This document shows positions 37,375 through 46,240 of a stretch of 64,000 bases of DNA, in pieces. Position numbers and translations under genes: made by a program. A model generated the notes under the pieces. That model had not been told where the DNA came from. It ran no database searches and worked only from the letters and a program-made list of their open reading frames with translations. Every line of letters begins with the position of its first letter. Position 1 is the stretch's first letter. The stretch is from Xenococcus sp. MO_188.B8 (GTDB taxonomy: Bacteria > Cyanobacteriota > Cyanobacteriia > Cyanobacteriales > Xenococcaceae): positions 1 to 64,000 of the forward strand of contig JASJDR010000011.1 in the NCBI GenBank assembly GCA_030065615.1, read 5' to 3'.

Positions 37375-37590
37375 TTATGGCAAGGTTTGAAATCCAGCTT
37401 GAACAAAGTGATTATCTAAGCTTAAAGCTGTAGAAATGTTACGATTTGCCATGACGATAAATGATAAACAATCAGTAAGAGAGTAAGATTTATCTTGATA
37501 TTTTTGAAAGTATTGCCAACCTTGATTAAATAAGTGGCGATTAATTTCAATTAGTTCTATATAGTGAACCTCTCGCTCTTATTGTGAATT
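37375..37590 (-). pseudogene. PIN-domain toxin remnant (C-terminal part, opposite strand)
   Basis: The minus strand reads VHYIELIEINRHLFNQGWQY, QKYQDKSYSLTDCLSFIVMA, ALSLDNHFVQAGFQTLP, stop. This is the C-terminal half of a VapC-type PIN protein with the TDC and DNHF acidic positions. The N-terminal half is absent: a TAA precedes it. It is on the strand opposite the Phd/PIN pair, so it comes from a second toxin gene. Confidence 0.65.
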
Positions 37591-37693
37591 AATACAGCAA
37601 TTAATTTAATTTATTTTTACTTTTTAAAAGACTATCTTTTTGTGATTATAATAGCTCATCACAATATAATCAAAGTAAATTTCCAATAAAATT

Positions 37694-37921
37694 TTGTCAA
37701 TAACGCCAGAACAAAGATTGACTCAGATGGAAAAGCTGTTAGAAACTACGATTAAGCTTACCCATAAAAATACTCAAAAAATTGATGCTAATACTGATGC
37801 GCTCTCAAATTTAACAGAGAAACTTAATAACTTGACAGATCGAGTTGATACACTAACACAACAAATGGGAAAATTAACGAATATTTTTATTGATTACATC
37901 GGTGTAATTCGAGAAATGTAA
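37694..37921 (+). CDS. Small coiled-coil protein
   Basis: 75 residues beginning at TTG 37694 (an ATG lies 11 codons in). Almost the whole chain is a heptad coiled coil (IDANTDALSNLTEKLNNLTD, RVDTLTQQMGKL) ending in a short hydrophobic segment (IFIDYIGVI). Small cyanobacterial proteins of this form are common and uncharacterised. No RBS of note. It may be solitary; repeats follow at once. Confidence 0.55.
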   Translation: MSITPEQRLTQMEKLLETTIKLTHKNTQKIDANTDALSNLTEKLNNLTDRVDTLTQQMGKLTNIFIDYIGVIREM

Positions 37922-38555
37922 ACGTCTGACGCCGTCCTAAAGGATAACGCCTACGGTGTACACAGAAGTCATGCCTTAACTTATCTGTTTGGTTTGACAA
38001 TGGATCTTGCCCCCTAAATCCCCTTCCTCGCGCGTTCCTTTGTCCAGAACACGGAGCTGGATAAACGGATTACAAATTCCGCAGGTTCGCTCGTCAATTC
38101 TGGGGGACTTTGAAATCTTATTCCCCCTACTCGCGCGTTCCCTTGCGCCTTTCGTCGGCGCGGGGTCGAGACCCTTCGGGTAGAGCTACGCAAGCGCCAA
38201 ACTTGGGGGGCTAGGGGGGCTAGATTCATTATTTTGAAATTGATCATAAGATCTGTGTACACCGTAGCCTAAAGGATAACGCAGGGTCGCTCGTCAGGTT
38301 AAAGGATTACAAATGAAAAATCGCCGAATTATTGAAAGAGAGTTTGAGAAGACGAATTGTAATCATTAAAAAAGAATTAGCTTTTTCTGCGTCATAGCCA
38401 TAATTTCGCTGAGTTTCAATTGGATATTATCAATAGCTCCTAGGCGGTATTTTGCTACTTAGTTAGCTAACAACCGATTTTCTGTTGCAGCAGTATAATG
38501 TAACTTCTTTTGGGATTGGAAGCAAAAGAAACAAAAAATTTAGGAAAATTCTCTA
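37922..38555. repeat. Repeat-filled region bounded by a 16-bp inverted repeat
   Basis: CTACGGTGTACACAGA (37951-37966) and its exact inverse (38252-38267) bracket 285 bp. That interval holds TCCAGAACACGGAGCTGGA (from 38042), CGCGCGTTCC twice, and CCCTTCGGGTAGAGCTACG. CCTAAAGGATAACGC flanks both arms. 38300-38555 is AT-rich promoter DNA with no gene. Confidence 0.65.
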
Positions 38556-40511
38556 ATGCCAGCTAGTAATAGAATAGCCACCTGTATTGACTTACTAATA
38601 CTAATATTAGCATTGGCGTTCATGATGTATGGCATTGGCAATTATGGCTTGTACGAGCCCCATGAAAGTCATTTTGCGATGGTAGCCCAGGAAATGTTGT
38701 TACGGGGTGACTGGATTACTCCCCATCTCAATGGCGCTCCCTATCTTAATAAACCACCTCTGTTATACTGGCTAATCGCGATCGCGACAACTATTTTTGG
38801 CAATACAGAATTTGCTGCTAGATTACCTTTAGCTTTAGCTGGTTGGTTGGGAATAGTTATTGTTTGGCAATGGAGTCGTCAGTTATGGGGAATTGAAGCC
38901 GGAAGAATCGCAATTGTCATGTTGTCGGTATCTTTGGGTTGGTTTATTTTTTCCCATCAACTTTTAATCGAGGTTTTACTGGCAACTCTGCTGATCGCCA
39001 GTAATTATTTTTTATGGAAATTAATTACTAAACCTCAATCTGTAGTGTATTTTTTGGGGTTTTATAGCTCTGTAGCACTTTGCTTTTTGGCTAAGGGATT
39101 GATTGGAATTATCTTTATTAGTTGTGGCTATTTTGGGTTAGCAATTATCCATCGTCGCAAGCGAATATTGAAGCGAACTAAATTGCTCTTTGGTATTTTA
39201 TTAATCTTGGCTTTAGTTCTCCCTTGGGCGATCGCAATTGAAAAAAATAACCCTGGTTTTTGGCATTATTTTATGGTAAATGAACATCTCAATCGTATTT
39301 TTGATTGTCGTTTACCTGATGACTATAAAGTTTCTAAAATTAGTGCTTTAGGATATTTAGGGATTACCGCAGTTTGGTGTTTACCTTGGAGTTTATTTTT
39401 ACCTACTACTCTTAAGTTTACTTGGCAACAATGGCAACAAACAATTACTACCCAGAAAATAATTACTGCTAAAACTAACAAGGATGCGATTATTATACTC
39501 GCGATCGCTTTTTTATTACCGATAGTATTTTTCCTGCCTCTTTCGTCCCGTCTGCTCTATTATGGCATCCCTGCTATTCCTCCCTACATAATCCTCTGTG
39601 CTGGATTTTATAGTCAATATTTGATGACTAATAATCGTCAAGGTAACTGTAAATATTTATCAGGAATCACAAAAAAATTACATGATTTAAAATATCCCCG
39701 AAGTAAAAGTTATCTAATTTATGGATTGTTATTTATTTTTATCGGACTAGTTTGTAGTTTAATGATTATTTTTCTAACTGATTTAAACAAAAATTTACTA
39801 GGTCTTAATTCTGATTCTCCCTTAATAAGTATTATCATAGTGATCGCAATTACTTTTGCTTTAGGCTGGCTAATTTCAGGGATTGCCATACTACAAAAAA
39901 ACTATCCCTTATCGCTAAATACTTTAGTTATTAGTTTCGTGATTATTTATATTGCTATTACTATTATTTGGGGATTTCATCAATATATTCGTTCTAGTAA
40001 AAATTTAGTAAAAATTGCTGAAAATAATCTGAGAATAGATACTCTTTGGATCTTCGAAGGTTCGCGAGAAATTGGAGCAGCAGCAGGAATCAGTTATTAT
40101 CTCAATCAAGGAAAAAATTATACTAAAACTAGAATATTTATTGATAACATAGCCAGACTTCCTAAGGGATGGTTATTAGGCAAAAATAATCAAGTTTATC
40201 GTAATGTTTTAGTCTTAGAAGATGGCGGTAACAACCGTCTTCCTCCTCAATTTCCAGGGAAAAAACCCCATTATCTAATTACCAAACAACAATTACAAAC
40301 TTATTGGAAAAGCGATCGCCCTATAGTTTTTGTGACAGACTTTTTACGTCAGCCCAAAAATCCCGAAGATTCTTTAAACACCAATTTACCTGTAGCTTCA
40401 GGAAAACCATTATTTGTTATTGGTCAACGGCGAGTATATGGTAATCGAGCAACAAAAAAAATCTTGCTTTTAAAGGAAAGGGCAAAGAGACAAGAGACAA
40501 GGAGTAATTAA
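38556..40511 (+). CDS. GT39/ArnT-like membrane glycosyltransferase
   Basis: 651-residue polytopic protein, 11-13 likely membrane helices. The N-terminal periplasmic loop has YEPHESHFAMVAQEMLLRG, GDWITPHLNGAPYLNKPPLL and YW, the PMT/ArnT pattern of acidic catalytic loop plus KPP motif. The C-terminal soluble part is about 150 residues. Uses a polyprenyl-phosphate sugar to modify lipids or proteins outside the membrane; acceptor unknown. Start ATG 38556. A small membrane gene follows 62 bp later on the same strand. Confidence 0.85.
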   Translation: MPASNRIATCIDLLILILALAFMMYGIGNYGLYEPHESHFAMVAQEMLLRGDWITPHLNGAPYLNKPPLLYWLIAIATTIFGNTEFAARLPLALAGWLGIVIVWQWSRQLWGIEAGRIAIVMLSVSLGWFIFSHQLLIEVLLATLLIASNYFLWKLITKPQSVVYFLGFYSSVALCFLAKGLIGIIFISCGYFGLAIIHRRKRILKRTKLLFGILLILALVLPWAIAIEKNNPGFWHYFMVNEHLNRIFDCRLPDDYKVSKISALGYLGITAVWCLPWSLFLPTTLKFTWQQWQQTITTQKIITAKTNKDAIIILAIAFLLPIVFFLPLSSRLLYYGIPAIPPYIILCAGFYSQYLMTNNRQGNCKYLSGITKKLHDLKYPRSKSYLIYGLLFIFIGLVCSLMIIFLTDLNKNLLGLNSDSPLISIIIVIAITFALGWLISGIAILQKNYPLSLNTLVISFVIIYIAITIIWGFHQYIRSSKNLVKIAENNLRIDTLWIFEGSREIGAAAGISYYLNQGKNYTKTRIFIDNIARLPKGWLLGKNNQVYRNVLVLEDGGNNRLPPQFPGKKPHYLITKQQLQTYWKSDRPIVFVTDFLRQPKNPEDSLNTNLPVASGKPLFVIGQRRVYGNRATKKILLLKERAKRQETRSN

Positions 40512-40573
40512 TTTTGTTGAGGTACATGTCTGGGTTTTAAGATGAATTTAATTCAAATTTATTTACAAAGTAA

Positions 40574-40789
40574 ATGTCAATTGAACTAATTACTGTGATT
40601 GCAGGTGTTATCATCACCTGGTTAATATTTACATGGTTTATTAAAGTATTTCAGGCTAGTTTTAAAACTGCTTTAACTATCGCTATAATTCTATTCTTTT
40701 TACAAATGTTTTTTGGGATTAGATATCAAGAAATTTGGCAAGAATTAAGTAAACTTGTTCAAGACTTGCTGATAAAATTCATTAATTAA
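40574..40789 (+). CDS. Small two-helix membrane protein
   Basis: 71 residues, two hydrophobic helices (LITVIAGVIITWLIFTWFI and ALTIAIILFFLQMFF) with a short amphipathic tail (YQEIWQELSKLVQDLLIKFI). Not recognised. Starts with ATG, 62 bp after the glycosyltransferase, possibly co-transcribed. Its stop codon touches the stop of the convergent decarboxylase gene with no base between. Confidence 0.6.
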   Translation: MSIELITVIAGVIITWLIFTWFIKVFQASFKTALTIAIILFFLQMFFGIRYQEIWQELSKLVQDLLIKFIN

Positions 40790-42466
40790 CTACAAGGAAA
40801 ATACTGGCTTAACTTGAATACGGGCTTCTAATATCTGTTGGACAACGGTATCTACTGCTTTGAGATCTGTCCAAGGACTCATAATAAAAGATTTCAAAGC
40901 TCCAATAGGCAAGCCATTAGCATAGCGTGCATAGCGGTAAGTAGACGTCCAAGATAAGAGTACTCCTTCACCCCGCATTGCTCGCTCATGGACGAGTTGA
41001 GAAATCTGCTGGTTATAAGCGTTGTGCTGCTGCAATTGGGCGTGATAATTAGGATCGTTAAGTTCTCGCTCAAAGGCTGATTCGGCATCTATACCATCAG
41101 GATAAACTCGAAATAATGTTACTGGGCCATAATTATAGTCGTTGAGAACTTGAATAAAGGGACAAGCCTCTAAACGCTCTCGCAACATCTCTGCCATTTC
41201 AACGATATGACCAATTAAAACTCGATAACCTTGCTTACCAAATAAGTGGATGTTGGCCACTGCTGCTAAGGGACTGGCACCAGAGCGAGAGCATTCCAAA
41301 GTGTAGTTTCCCGGATGATAATGACCAAAATGATATAAATAAGGCATTTGTTCTGATTCACGACCGATCAGCATCAAATCTTGACGTTGCTTAACCAGAA
41401 AAAGACTGGAAATATAAGGGACATAACCTGTCTTGTGGAAATCAATACCTAAACTATCGGCGAGATGGAGACTGTTAATATGTTGTAAAGAATCTTGCAG
41501 CGAGCGCAGAGTTCGTGAATGAAAACCCAGAGGATTATTGTCAAAATCATAATCCCGAAAGACAGTCCAAGCCCAACCGATAACTGAGTCGGCATGAATC
41601 CAAGGCGGCTGTTCTAAATTATATTCTTTGACCAAGCGATCGCGTAATTGTGCGATCGCAGCCAGATCGTCAATCCCAAAGGCATCTGTAGATCCTAAGG
41701 TAGCTAGAATAACTGCCACCTTTTCTCCTGTGTCAAATGCTTGTCTCAAATATTTTTCTAAGGCGATAAGAGACATTTCATTATCGCGGGTGGTGGGAAT
41801 TGTTACCAGATTTTTAGTACCTAAACCCAGCCAACCAGCCACGTTGAGACGAGTATAGTGAGAGGCGGCTGAAGCGACAATTTTTACATCTTCGCGAATC
41901 CCCTCTCTCATGGTTTGACCACCGAGGATTTTTTCAATTCCCAGTTTACAGCCATATAACAGTGTTCCTGTGCCGCCAAAAGTAAACACGCCACCAGATT
42001 GTTGGGAATCGTAACCAATCAGATCGGAAAGCATGGCTATAGCATCAATTTCTGCCTCAGCAAAGCGAGCTGAAGTTTCATCTTCGATAATATTGGGGTT
42101 ATAAATTGCAGCGGCGATAAAAGCGGTGATACTGGGAATTGTGGGAGAGGAAACTACATTAACTTGGGCATTGGGATGGGCCCAGACAATCATTCCCTGA
42201 CAGTAATCGACTAACAGTTGGGTAACTGTTTCCACTGACTTCATTTCTGTGGGAAAGCACTGGCTAAGTCTAGACTCATAGGATTTTTCCTGGCGAATTC
42301 CCAACAGAGGTTTAGCAGATTTCAAGCGATCAATGCGATCTAAAAAATTAGACATGGTATGGGCGAAGTAGCCATCCATAATTGGGTTAGATACGGGTGC
42401 AGGAAAATAAGTTTTCAGATGCTCCAGTATCTCCTGATAATATTGCCTGATCCTAAATTGTTTCAT
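40790..42466 (-). CDS. PLP-dependent group II decarboxylase
   Basis: Amino-acid decarboxylase of fold type I (Glu/Tyr/aromatic decarboxylase family). The PLP lysine is in GIDFHKTGYVPYISSLFLVK, preceded by WIHADSVIGWAWTVF with the PLP-pyridine Asp; GGVFTFGGTGTLLYG binds phosphate. About 558 residues, longer than bacterial GadB, as in cyanobacterial homologues. Substrate not assignable. AGGAGG lies just upstream. The spacing favours the second of two adjacent ATGs (42466); the first is at 42469. Convergent with the small membrane gene, stop codons abutting. Confidence 0.85.
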   Translation of the reverse strand: MKQFRIRQYYQEILEHLKTYFPAPVSNPIMDGYFAHTMSNFLDRIDRLKSAKPLLGIRQEKSYESRLSQCFPTEMKSVETVTQLLVDYCQGMIVWAHPNAQVNVVSSPTIPSITAFIAAAIYNPNIIEDETSARFAEAEIDAIAMLSDLIGYDSQQSGGVFTFGGTGTLLYGCKLGIEKILGGQTMREGIREDVKIVASAASHYTRLNVAGWLGLGTKNLVTIPTTRDNEMSLIALEKYLRQAFDTGEKVAVILATLGSTDAFGIDDLAAIAQLRDRLVKEYNLEQPPWIHADSVIGWAWTVFRDYDFDNNPLGFHSRTLRSLQDSLQHINSLHLADSLGIDFHKTGYVPYISSLFLVKQRQDLMLIGRESEQMPYLYHFGHYHPGNYTLECSRSGASPLAAVANIHLFGKQGYRVLIGHIVEMAEMLRERLEACPFIQVLNDYNYGPVTLFRVYPDGIDAESAFERELNDPNYHAQLQQHNAYNQQISQLVHERAMRGEGVLLSWTSTYRYARYANGLPIGALKSFIMSPWTDLKAVDTVVQQILEARIQVKPVFSL

Positions 42467-42734
42467 CATGCAATCCTCCTTTGGGAGTCATCAACCCCAA
42501 CCTCGGTGATTCTTAATTTCTTGATCTAACCTATTTCACATTTCATGAAGTCTAGTTACTTACTTTTATAGTAAGTGATTTACCTTGATCCCTAAAAATA
42601 AAAGTTATTTTTCTTGTCAAAAATAATACATTTGCTGGGAATTAATTCACAATATAGATAGGGAGGTTAATATCTTGCTGTGCTACTTAAGCAATGACCG
42701 TCTTCAATTTCAATAGATCCCAAAGGAGGCTTTT

Positions 42735-43256
42735 ATGTTTAAGAAAATTTTAGTAGCGCTGGACAGTTCTTCCATGAGTGAACTAGTCTTTGCCAAAGCA
42801 CTATTCTTAGCCAAACAAAACCAAGCACGTCTCATGCTGTTACATGTGTTATCAGCTGAGGAAGAAGACAGTCCTATGCCTCTACCTCCTGAAGTAGGCA
42901 ATCCTTATTGGACTACAGTGAGTGAAGTCACCTTAGAAAGTTGGCTCAAGCAATGGGAAACTTATGAAAGTGAATGCTTGAAAAAATTACAAAAATTTAC
43001 AGTTAAAGCACATCAGGCAAACGTAAATGCTGAATTCCGACAACTCCCTGGCAGTCCTGGTCGCACTATCTGTCACTTGGCTTGGAGTTGGCAAGCAGAC
43101 CTTATTATAGTTGGCAATCGTGGTCGTTCGGGACTCGGAGAGCTATTGTTAGGTAGCGTTAGTAATTATGTACTTCACCATGCTCCCTGCTCAGTTTTGA
43201 CCGTGAAAAATTATGTTCAAGACAAAACTAAATCCCTCGATACTCAAAAAACTTAA
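42735..43256 (+). CDS. Universal stress protein (UspA family)
   Basis: 173 residues. Starts FKKILVALDSSSMSELVFAK, and the ATP-binding motif G-2x-G-9x-G-S near the end is intact (GNRGRSGLGELLLGSVSNYV, then SVLTVK). A long insert of about 40 residues between strand 2 and helix 2 (PLPPEVGNPYWTTVSE...) is common in cyanobacterial members. AAAGGAGG precedes the ATG at ideal distance, predicting strong translation. Confidence 0.92.
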   Translation: MFKKILVALDSSSMSELVFAKALFLAKQNQARLMLLHVLSAEEEDSPMPLPPEVGNPYWTTVSEVTLESWLKQWETYESECLKKLQKFTVKAHQANVNAEFRQLPGSPGRTICHLAWSWQADLIIVGNRGRSGLGELLLGSVSNYVLHHAPCSVLTVKNYVQDKTKSLDTQKT

Positions 43257-43609
43257 ATTTTCTGGAAAATGTAATTCTGTATACAGACAAAAATTTATTT
43301 TTAATAATCAGATCGCTTAAGATCCAAGTAAGATTGACAATAAGAGAGTTTTCGTTGTGATTAAAATTTGTCCTAGGAATTGAAGTGTCTTGTCTGAATA
43401 ACCAACGATTAGCATCGCAAGTAAAGTCAAGGATGAGCAATTATGCGATCGCACTGAGACAAGTTAATTACGGATGGCACAACTAAAACCAATTTATGTT
43501 GATCTCTCGTAAGTAATAGTATTGGGTTTGTCTCGCCAAAAAATACTAGTGAATCTGGGCGTGAATAACCGTACTATTCAAATTAGGAATAAAAAGGGAG
43601 ATTCATAAC
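43257..43609. other. Intergenic, nothing identified
   Basis: AT-rich with one HIP1-related GCGATCGC near 43444. No gene, hairpin or repeat that I would call. Confidence 0.5.
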
Positions 43610-43825
43610 ATGATTGCGAAGCAAGAACACAAGAACTTTTTTATATTTGACTATTTTTTGGATGGAGAATTTCTCAAGTGGGAAGAAGTCGAAGTTGACT
43701 GTCCCGCTTGTGGAGAAGTTTGCTCAATTATTCTCGACGACGGAACTGAGATCCATCCCAAAGTTGTCGAAACAGAAAAAATCAGTGAAGACGAACTCAG
43801 AATCTATCTATCTTCCAAAGGATAA
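43610..43825 (+). CDS. Small protein with one CPxC motif
   Basis: 71 residues, acidic, soluble: FFIFDYFLDGEFLKWEEVEV, then DCPACGEVCSIILDDGTEIH. The CPAC plus a third Cys could hold a metal or disulfide. GGGAG upstream of the ATG supports expression. Not recognised. A frame one base off overlaps it entirely but reads as its shadow. Confidence 0.55.
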   Translation: MIAKQEHKNFFIFDYFLDGEFLKWEEVEVDCPACGEVCSIILDDGTEIHPKVVETEKISEDELRIYLSSKG

Positions 43826-44061
43826 GAAATAAGGGTGATTGCCGACAAAGACTCTATCAGAATTATTGTTGCTAGCGGTTCGTTAGAGCGGACTCGTAAA
43901 GTAATGCTTCTCAAATACTTGTCTAACAAACCCCTCTATCTTCTCTACTTCCTTTTACCTGAAACTTCCCTACTTCTTCCCGATTTAATCCCGACTTATT
44001 CTCGATCCCTACCTAAATTAGAAGAATAGTTAACAAGCCGGAACATCAGGAGATTTTAATC

Positions 44062-44235
44062 ATGCAACTTCGTTACCGCGGGACTACTTATCAAGCAGTA
44101 AATACAGTTGGATTAGTTGGATTAGGATTTACTGTTAGATTTTTGGGTCAAACTTATACTTTTCGCCCAAAAAATATTCAGACTCCCAAAAAGTCTGATT
44201 TATATAAATATCGGGGTGTTATTTATCAAAAATAA
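44062..44235 (+). CDS. DUF4278-family small protein
   Basis: 57 residues: MQLRYRGTTYQAVNTVG, a middle strand, and KYRGVIYQK at the end. The opening YRG...Y and the closing KYRGV-Y are the mark of the cyanobacterial DUF4278 family. AGGAG sits nine bases before the ATG. Function unknown. It lies alone after the CPxC protein, about 230 bp away. Confidence 0.75.
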   Translation: MQLRYRGTTYQAVNTVGLVGLGFTVRFLGQTYTFRPKNIQTPKKSDLYKYRGVIYQK

Positions 44236-44885
44236 AGGGTCATCAATAATCCCAATCAAGGAAGTTGCATATTTCAATATCTAAGAATTAAATCGTTACA
44301 AAGTCTCCAAGGTCTTGACATATCTAGCTTGTGAGATATTTATGGGTTTTGCGATCGCGAAGTACCTATCAGCGATCTCAAAGAGATCCGCAAAGCGGGG
44401 CGCAAATTGGAATAGACCACTATTTATTGGTCGTTAGTGAATTATACCGACAACAGCAATAGAGGTATTAAAATCAAACCAATCGCATTGATGCTCGCAT
44501 AGTTATATCAAATTAAATAATGTTGGCGAAACATACAATTTAGGTAGGGGTTTGGCAGTGCCAAACCCCTACTCATCTTCGTTGCGCGTTCGCGATTCGG
44601 ATTAAGGAAATCAATTTGCACCCTTCGGGAGCGCGATTCTGAGGTTTCATCATTGTGAAAAATAAGATATTGACTAATAATTATTCGGATTTTATTGTCT
44701 GTTTTAGCCCGCTAAACTATTATTTAAGCCATATAAATACTATTATCTTGCGATATTTAGCTGATTCCAATTAGCCGATTGACTGATAAATATTCAGTAA
44801 TGTTTCCCTTGTTTAAATCGATTTTAAAGCTCTAATATTTATTTATACAACAAGTTACTCATTTAAGAAATACTTTTTGAAGATT
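44236..44885. other. Intergenic region with dispersed-repeat words
   Basis: Contains HIP1 near 44352, GCGATCTCAAAGAGATCCGC (a short hairpin), the perfect palindrome at 44544-44572 followed by GTTGCGCGTTCGCGATTCGG, and AT-rich DNA. No gene seen. Confidence 0.5.
44544..44572. repeat. Perfect 13-bp palindrome GTAGGGGTTTGGC
   Basis: GTAGGGGTTTGGC, loop AGT, GCCAAACCCCTAC: all 13 positions pair. This is a known kind of interspersed cyanobacterial palindrome, related in its GTAGGGG end to the one at 11130-11157. Confidence 0.8.
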
Positions 44886-45035
44886 ATGAATAATGAAATT
44901 TTAGTTACTCTAGCTGCGGTTTTAGTTCCTGTGGTGGGATTTTTCACTCCTGGAACCATCAGATTAGATATCGCTTTGGGTGCAGATATGGCTCTAATCC
45001 TAATTGTTATAGCAATTTATAGCAATGCATATTAA
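44886..45035 (+). CDS. Possible 49-residue single-helix membrane protein
   Basis: ATG at 44886 opens a 49-codon frame: ILVTLAAVLVPVVGFFTPG, then IRLDIALGADMALILIVIAI and a short end. Two hydrophobic stretches and plausible composition suggest a genuine small membrane protein. The RBS is weak (GAAG) and I recognise no family; it is not a photosystem subunit I know. Confidence 0.45.
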   Translation: MNNEILVTLAAVLVPVVGFFTPGTIRLDIALGADMALILIVIAIYSNAY

Positions 45036-45418
45036 ACATAACGGTAGAATATCTACTATCTATTAGTTACTGGTTACTAAGTAGGTAAACACATTTATTT
45101 GTATATTTTTCAAATGTAATAATAAGTGGCTTTCTCCTCCTCCTTCCCCTGTCTAATAATGCACAATTAATTTTGCTCAGGTACTTAGTGTCGCTGCACG
45201 GAAGTAATAAGTAAGAAACTTGATCAAAAAAAACGCCAACCGAGACTTTCTTGATCAAAGCCCAAAGTCTTTCAGTTCCAACGTTTTTTTTCGTTCATTA
45301 AGTTTATCTAAATGCTTACAATATTGTAATTTTACAACTTAAGATGAACTCTACTGGCATACTTCTATTTTGCTTGTGACAAGTATTGTAATGCACTAGT
45401 AAACGGAATTATAGGATT
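45036..45418. other. Intergenic, nothing convincing
   Basis: AT-rich. A minus-strand 63-codon frame (45067-45258) has no family-like composition and no RBS, so I do not call it. Confidence 0.45.
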
Positions 45419-45540
45419 AGAACTCTTGCATAATTAATTGAGAGTATTTCTATTAAACTCTATAAAACACTAATCACAATACATATGGCATTTATTAAAA
45501 GTCAATTAAACGACTGAAATTCGTATTTGGCAAGAGGTCT
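45419..45540. mobile_element. MITE copy with AGACCTCTTGC-type terminal repeats
   Basis: Left end AGAACTCTTGCATAATT, right end inverse AGACCTCTTGCC. The interior (TTGAGAGTATTTCTAT, AATCACAATACATAT, TATTAAAA) aligns with the copy at 55354-55466. 122 bp, no coding capacity. The left end carries one mismatch. The ends resemble IS5-type transposon termini. Confidence 0.75.
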
Positions 45541-45617
45541 ATTGATAGACATAGCAATTCCTGATTTTTCAATAGCAATCCTACTTTAGTTATGAGAATT
45601 GTAAAAATGTTTAGGCA

Positions 45618-45645
45618 ATAGATAATAGGCAATAGGCAATAGCAT
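45618..45645. repeat. AGGCAAT heptad repeat
   Basis: TAGATAATAGGCAATAGGCAA and the next few bases give three to four heptads in the gap before the next gene. Confidence 0.55.
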
Positions 45646-45719
45646 AAAAGTACTTTGCTGAGTTTTTCTCTTATATCATTTAGGATTACTATATTCAGTA
45701 AAAATCAGATTTTTAGAAA

Positions 45720-45986
45720 ATGAACACTCTTGACTTACGACAGCAAATTGAGAAAAATTTATCAGACATATCTCCTGATAATCTCGAAATTATAGCTGAT
45801 TTTGTGGAATTTATTAAAGATAAACAAGAAACAATCCAACCCAATTCATTAGCAGCAATTGCTTATAAACCAGCTTCAGGACATTCTATTCTCCGTCGTA
45901 CTGGAGTATGGGTGGGCGATCACTTAGAAGACTCTGTTCAACTAGTTTATAAAACTAGAGATAAGGTTAAAATCTTTAGGGCGTGA
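45720..45986 (+). CDS. Small antitoxin-like protein
   Basis: 88 residues. The first half resembles short N-terminal helices of DUF2281-type antitoxins (LRQQIEKNLSDISPDNLEII, ADFVEFIKDK). The second half has SGHSILRRTGVWVGDHLEDS, a phrase common in cyanobacterial proteins located beside PIN toxins. No toxin follows within the next 250 bp, which hold no gene. Start ATG; RBS not evident. Confidence 0.6.
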   Translation: MNTLDLRQQIEKNLSDISPDNLEIIADFVEFIKDKQETIQPNSLAAIAYKPASGHSILRRTGVWVGDHLEDSVQLVYKTRDKVKIFRA

Positions 45987-46240
45987 TAACCTGCTTAAAA
46001 GTATCATGAATAGTCAGCAGAGTGAAAAAAAGCCTTAATAAAAGGGGCTGAGAAGTTATTGATAATGCCCCTAAATATAACTAAATATAAAATCTTGCCA
46101 AATTGCTATCACAAATGTTTTGCCAAATTTTTAACACCACGACAATATACTACATTACAGTCAATCAAAGCTTTTCTTGTTTTCGAAAAAGTCCAAATCT
46201 CAGCCTTCGGTAGTATGACTGATAACTGATTATTAACTGA

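Noticed and set aside
43835-44029. 64-codon plus frame starting GTG
   Set aside because: No RBS, no family-like composition, sits in the gap after a better supported small gene. Not excluded, but unsupported.
45067-45258. 63-codon minus frame
   Set aside because: Poor composition and no start signal; overlaps nothing conserved.
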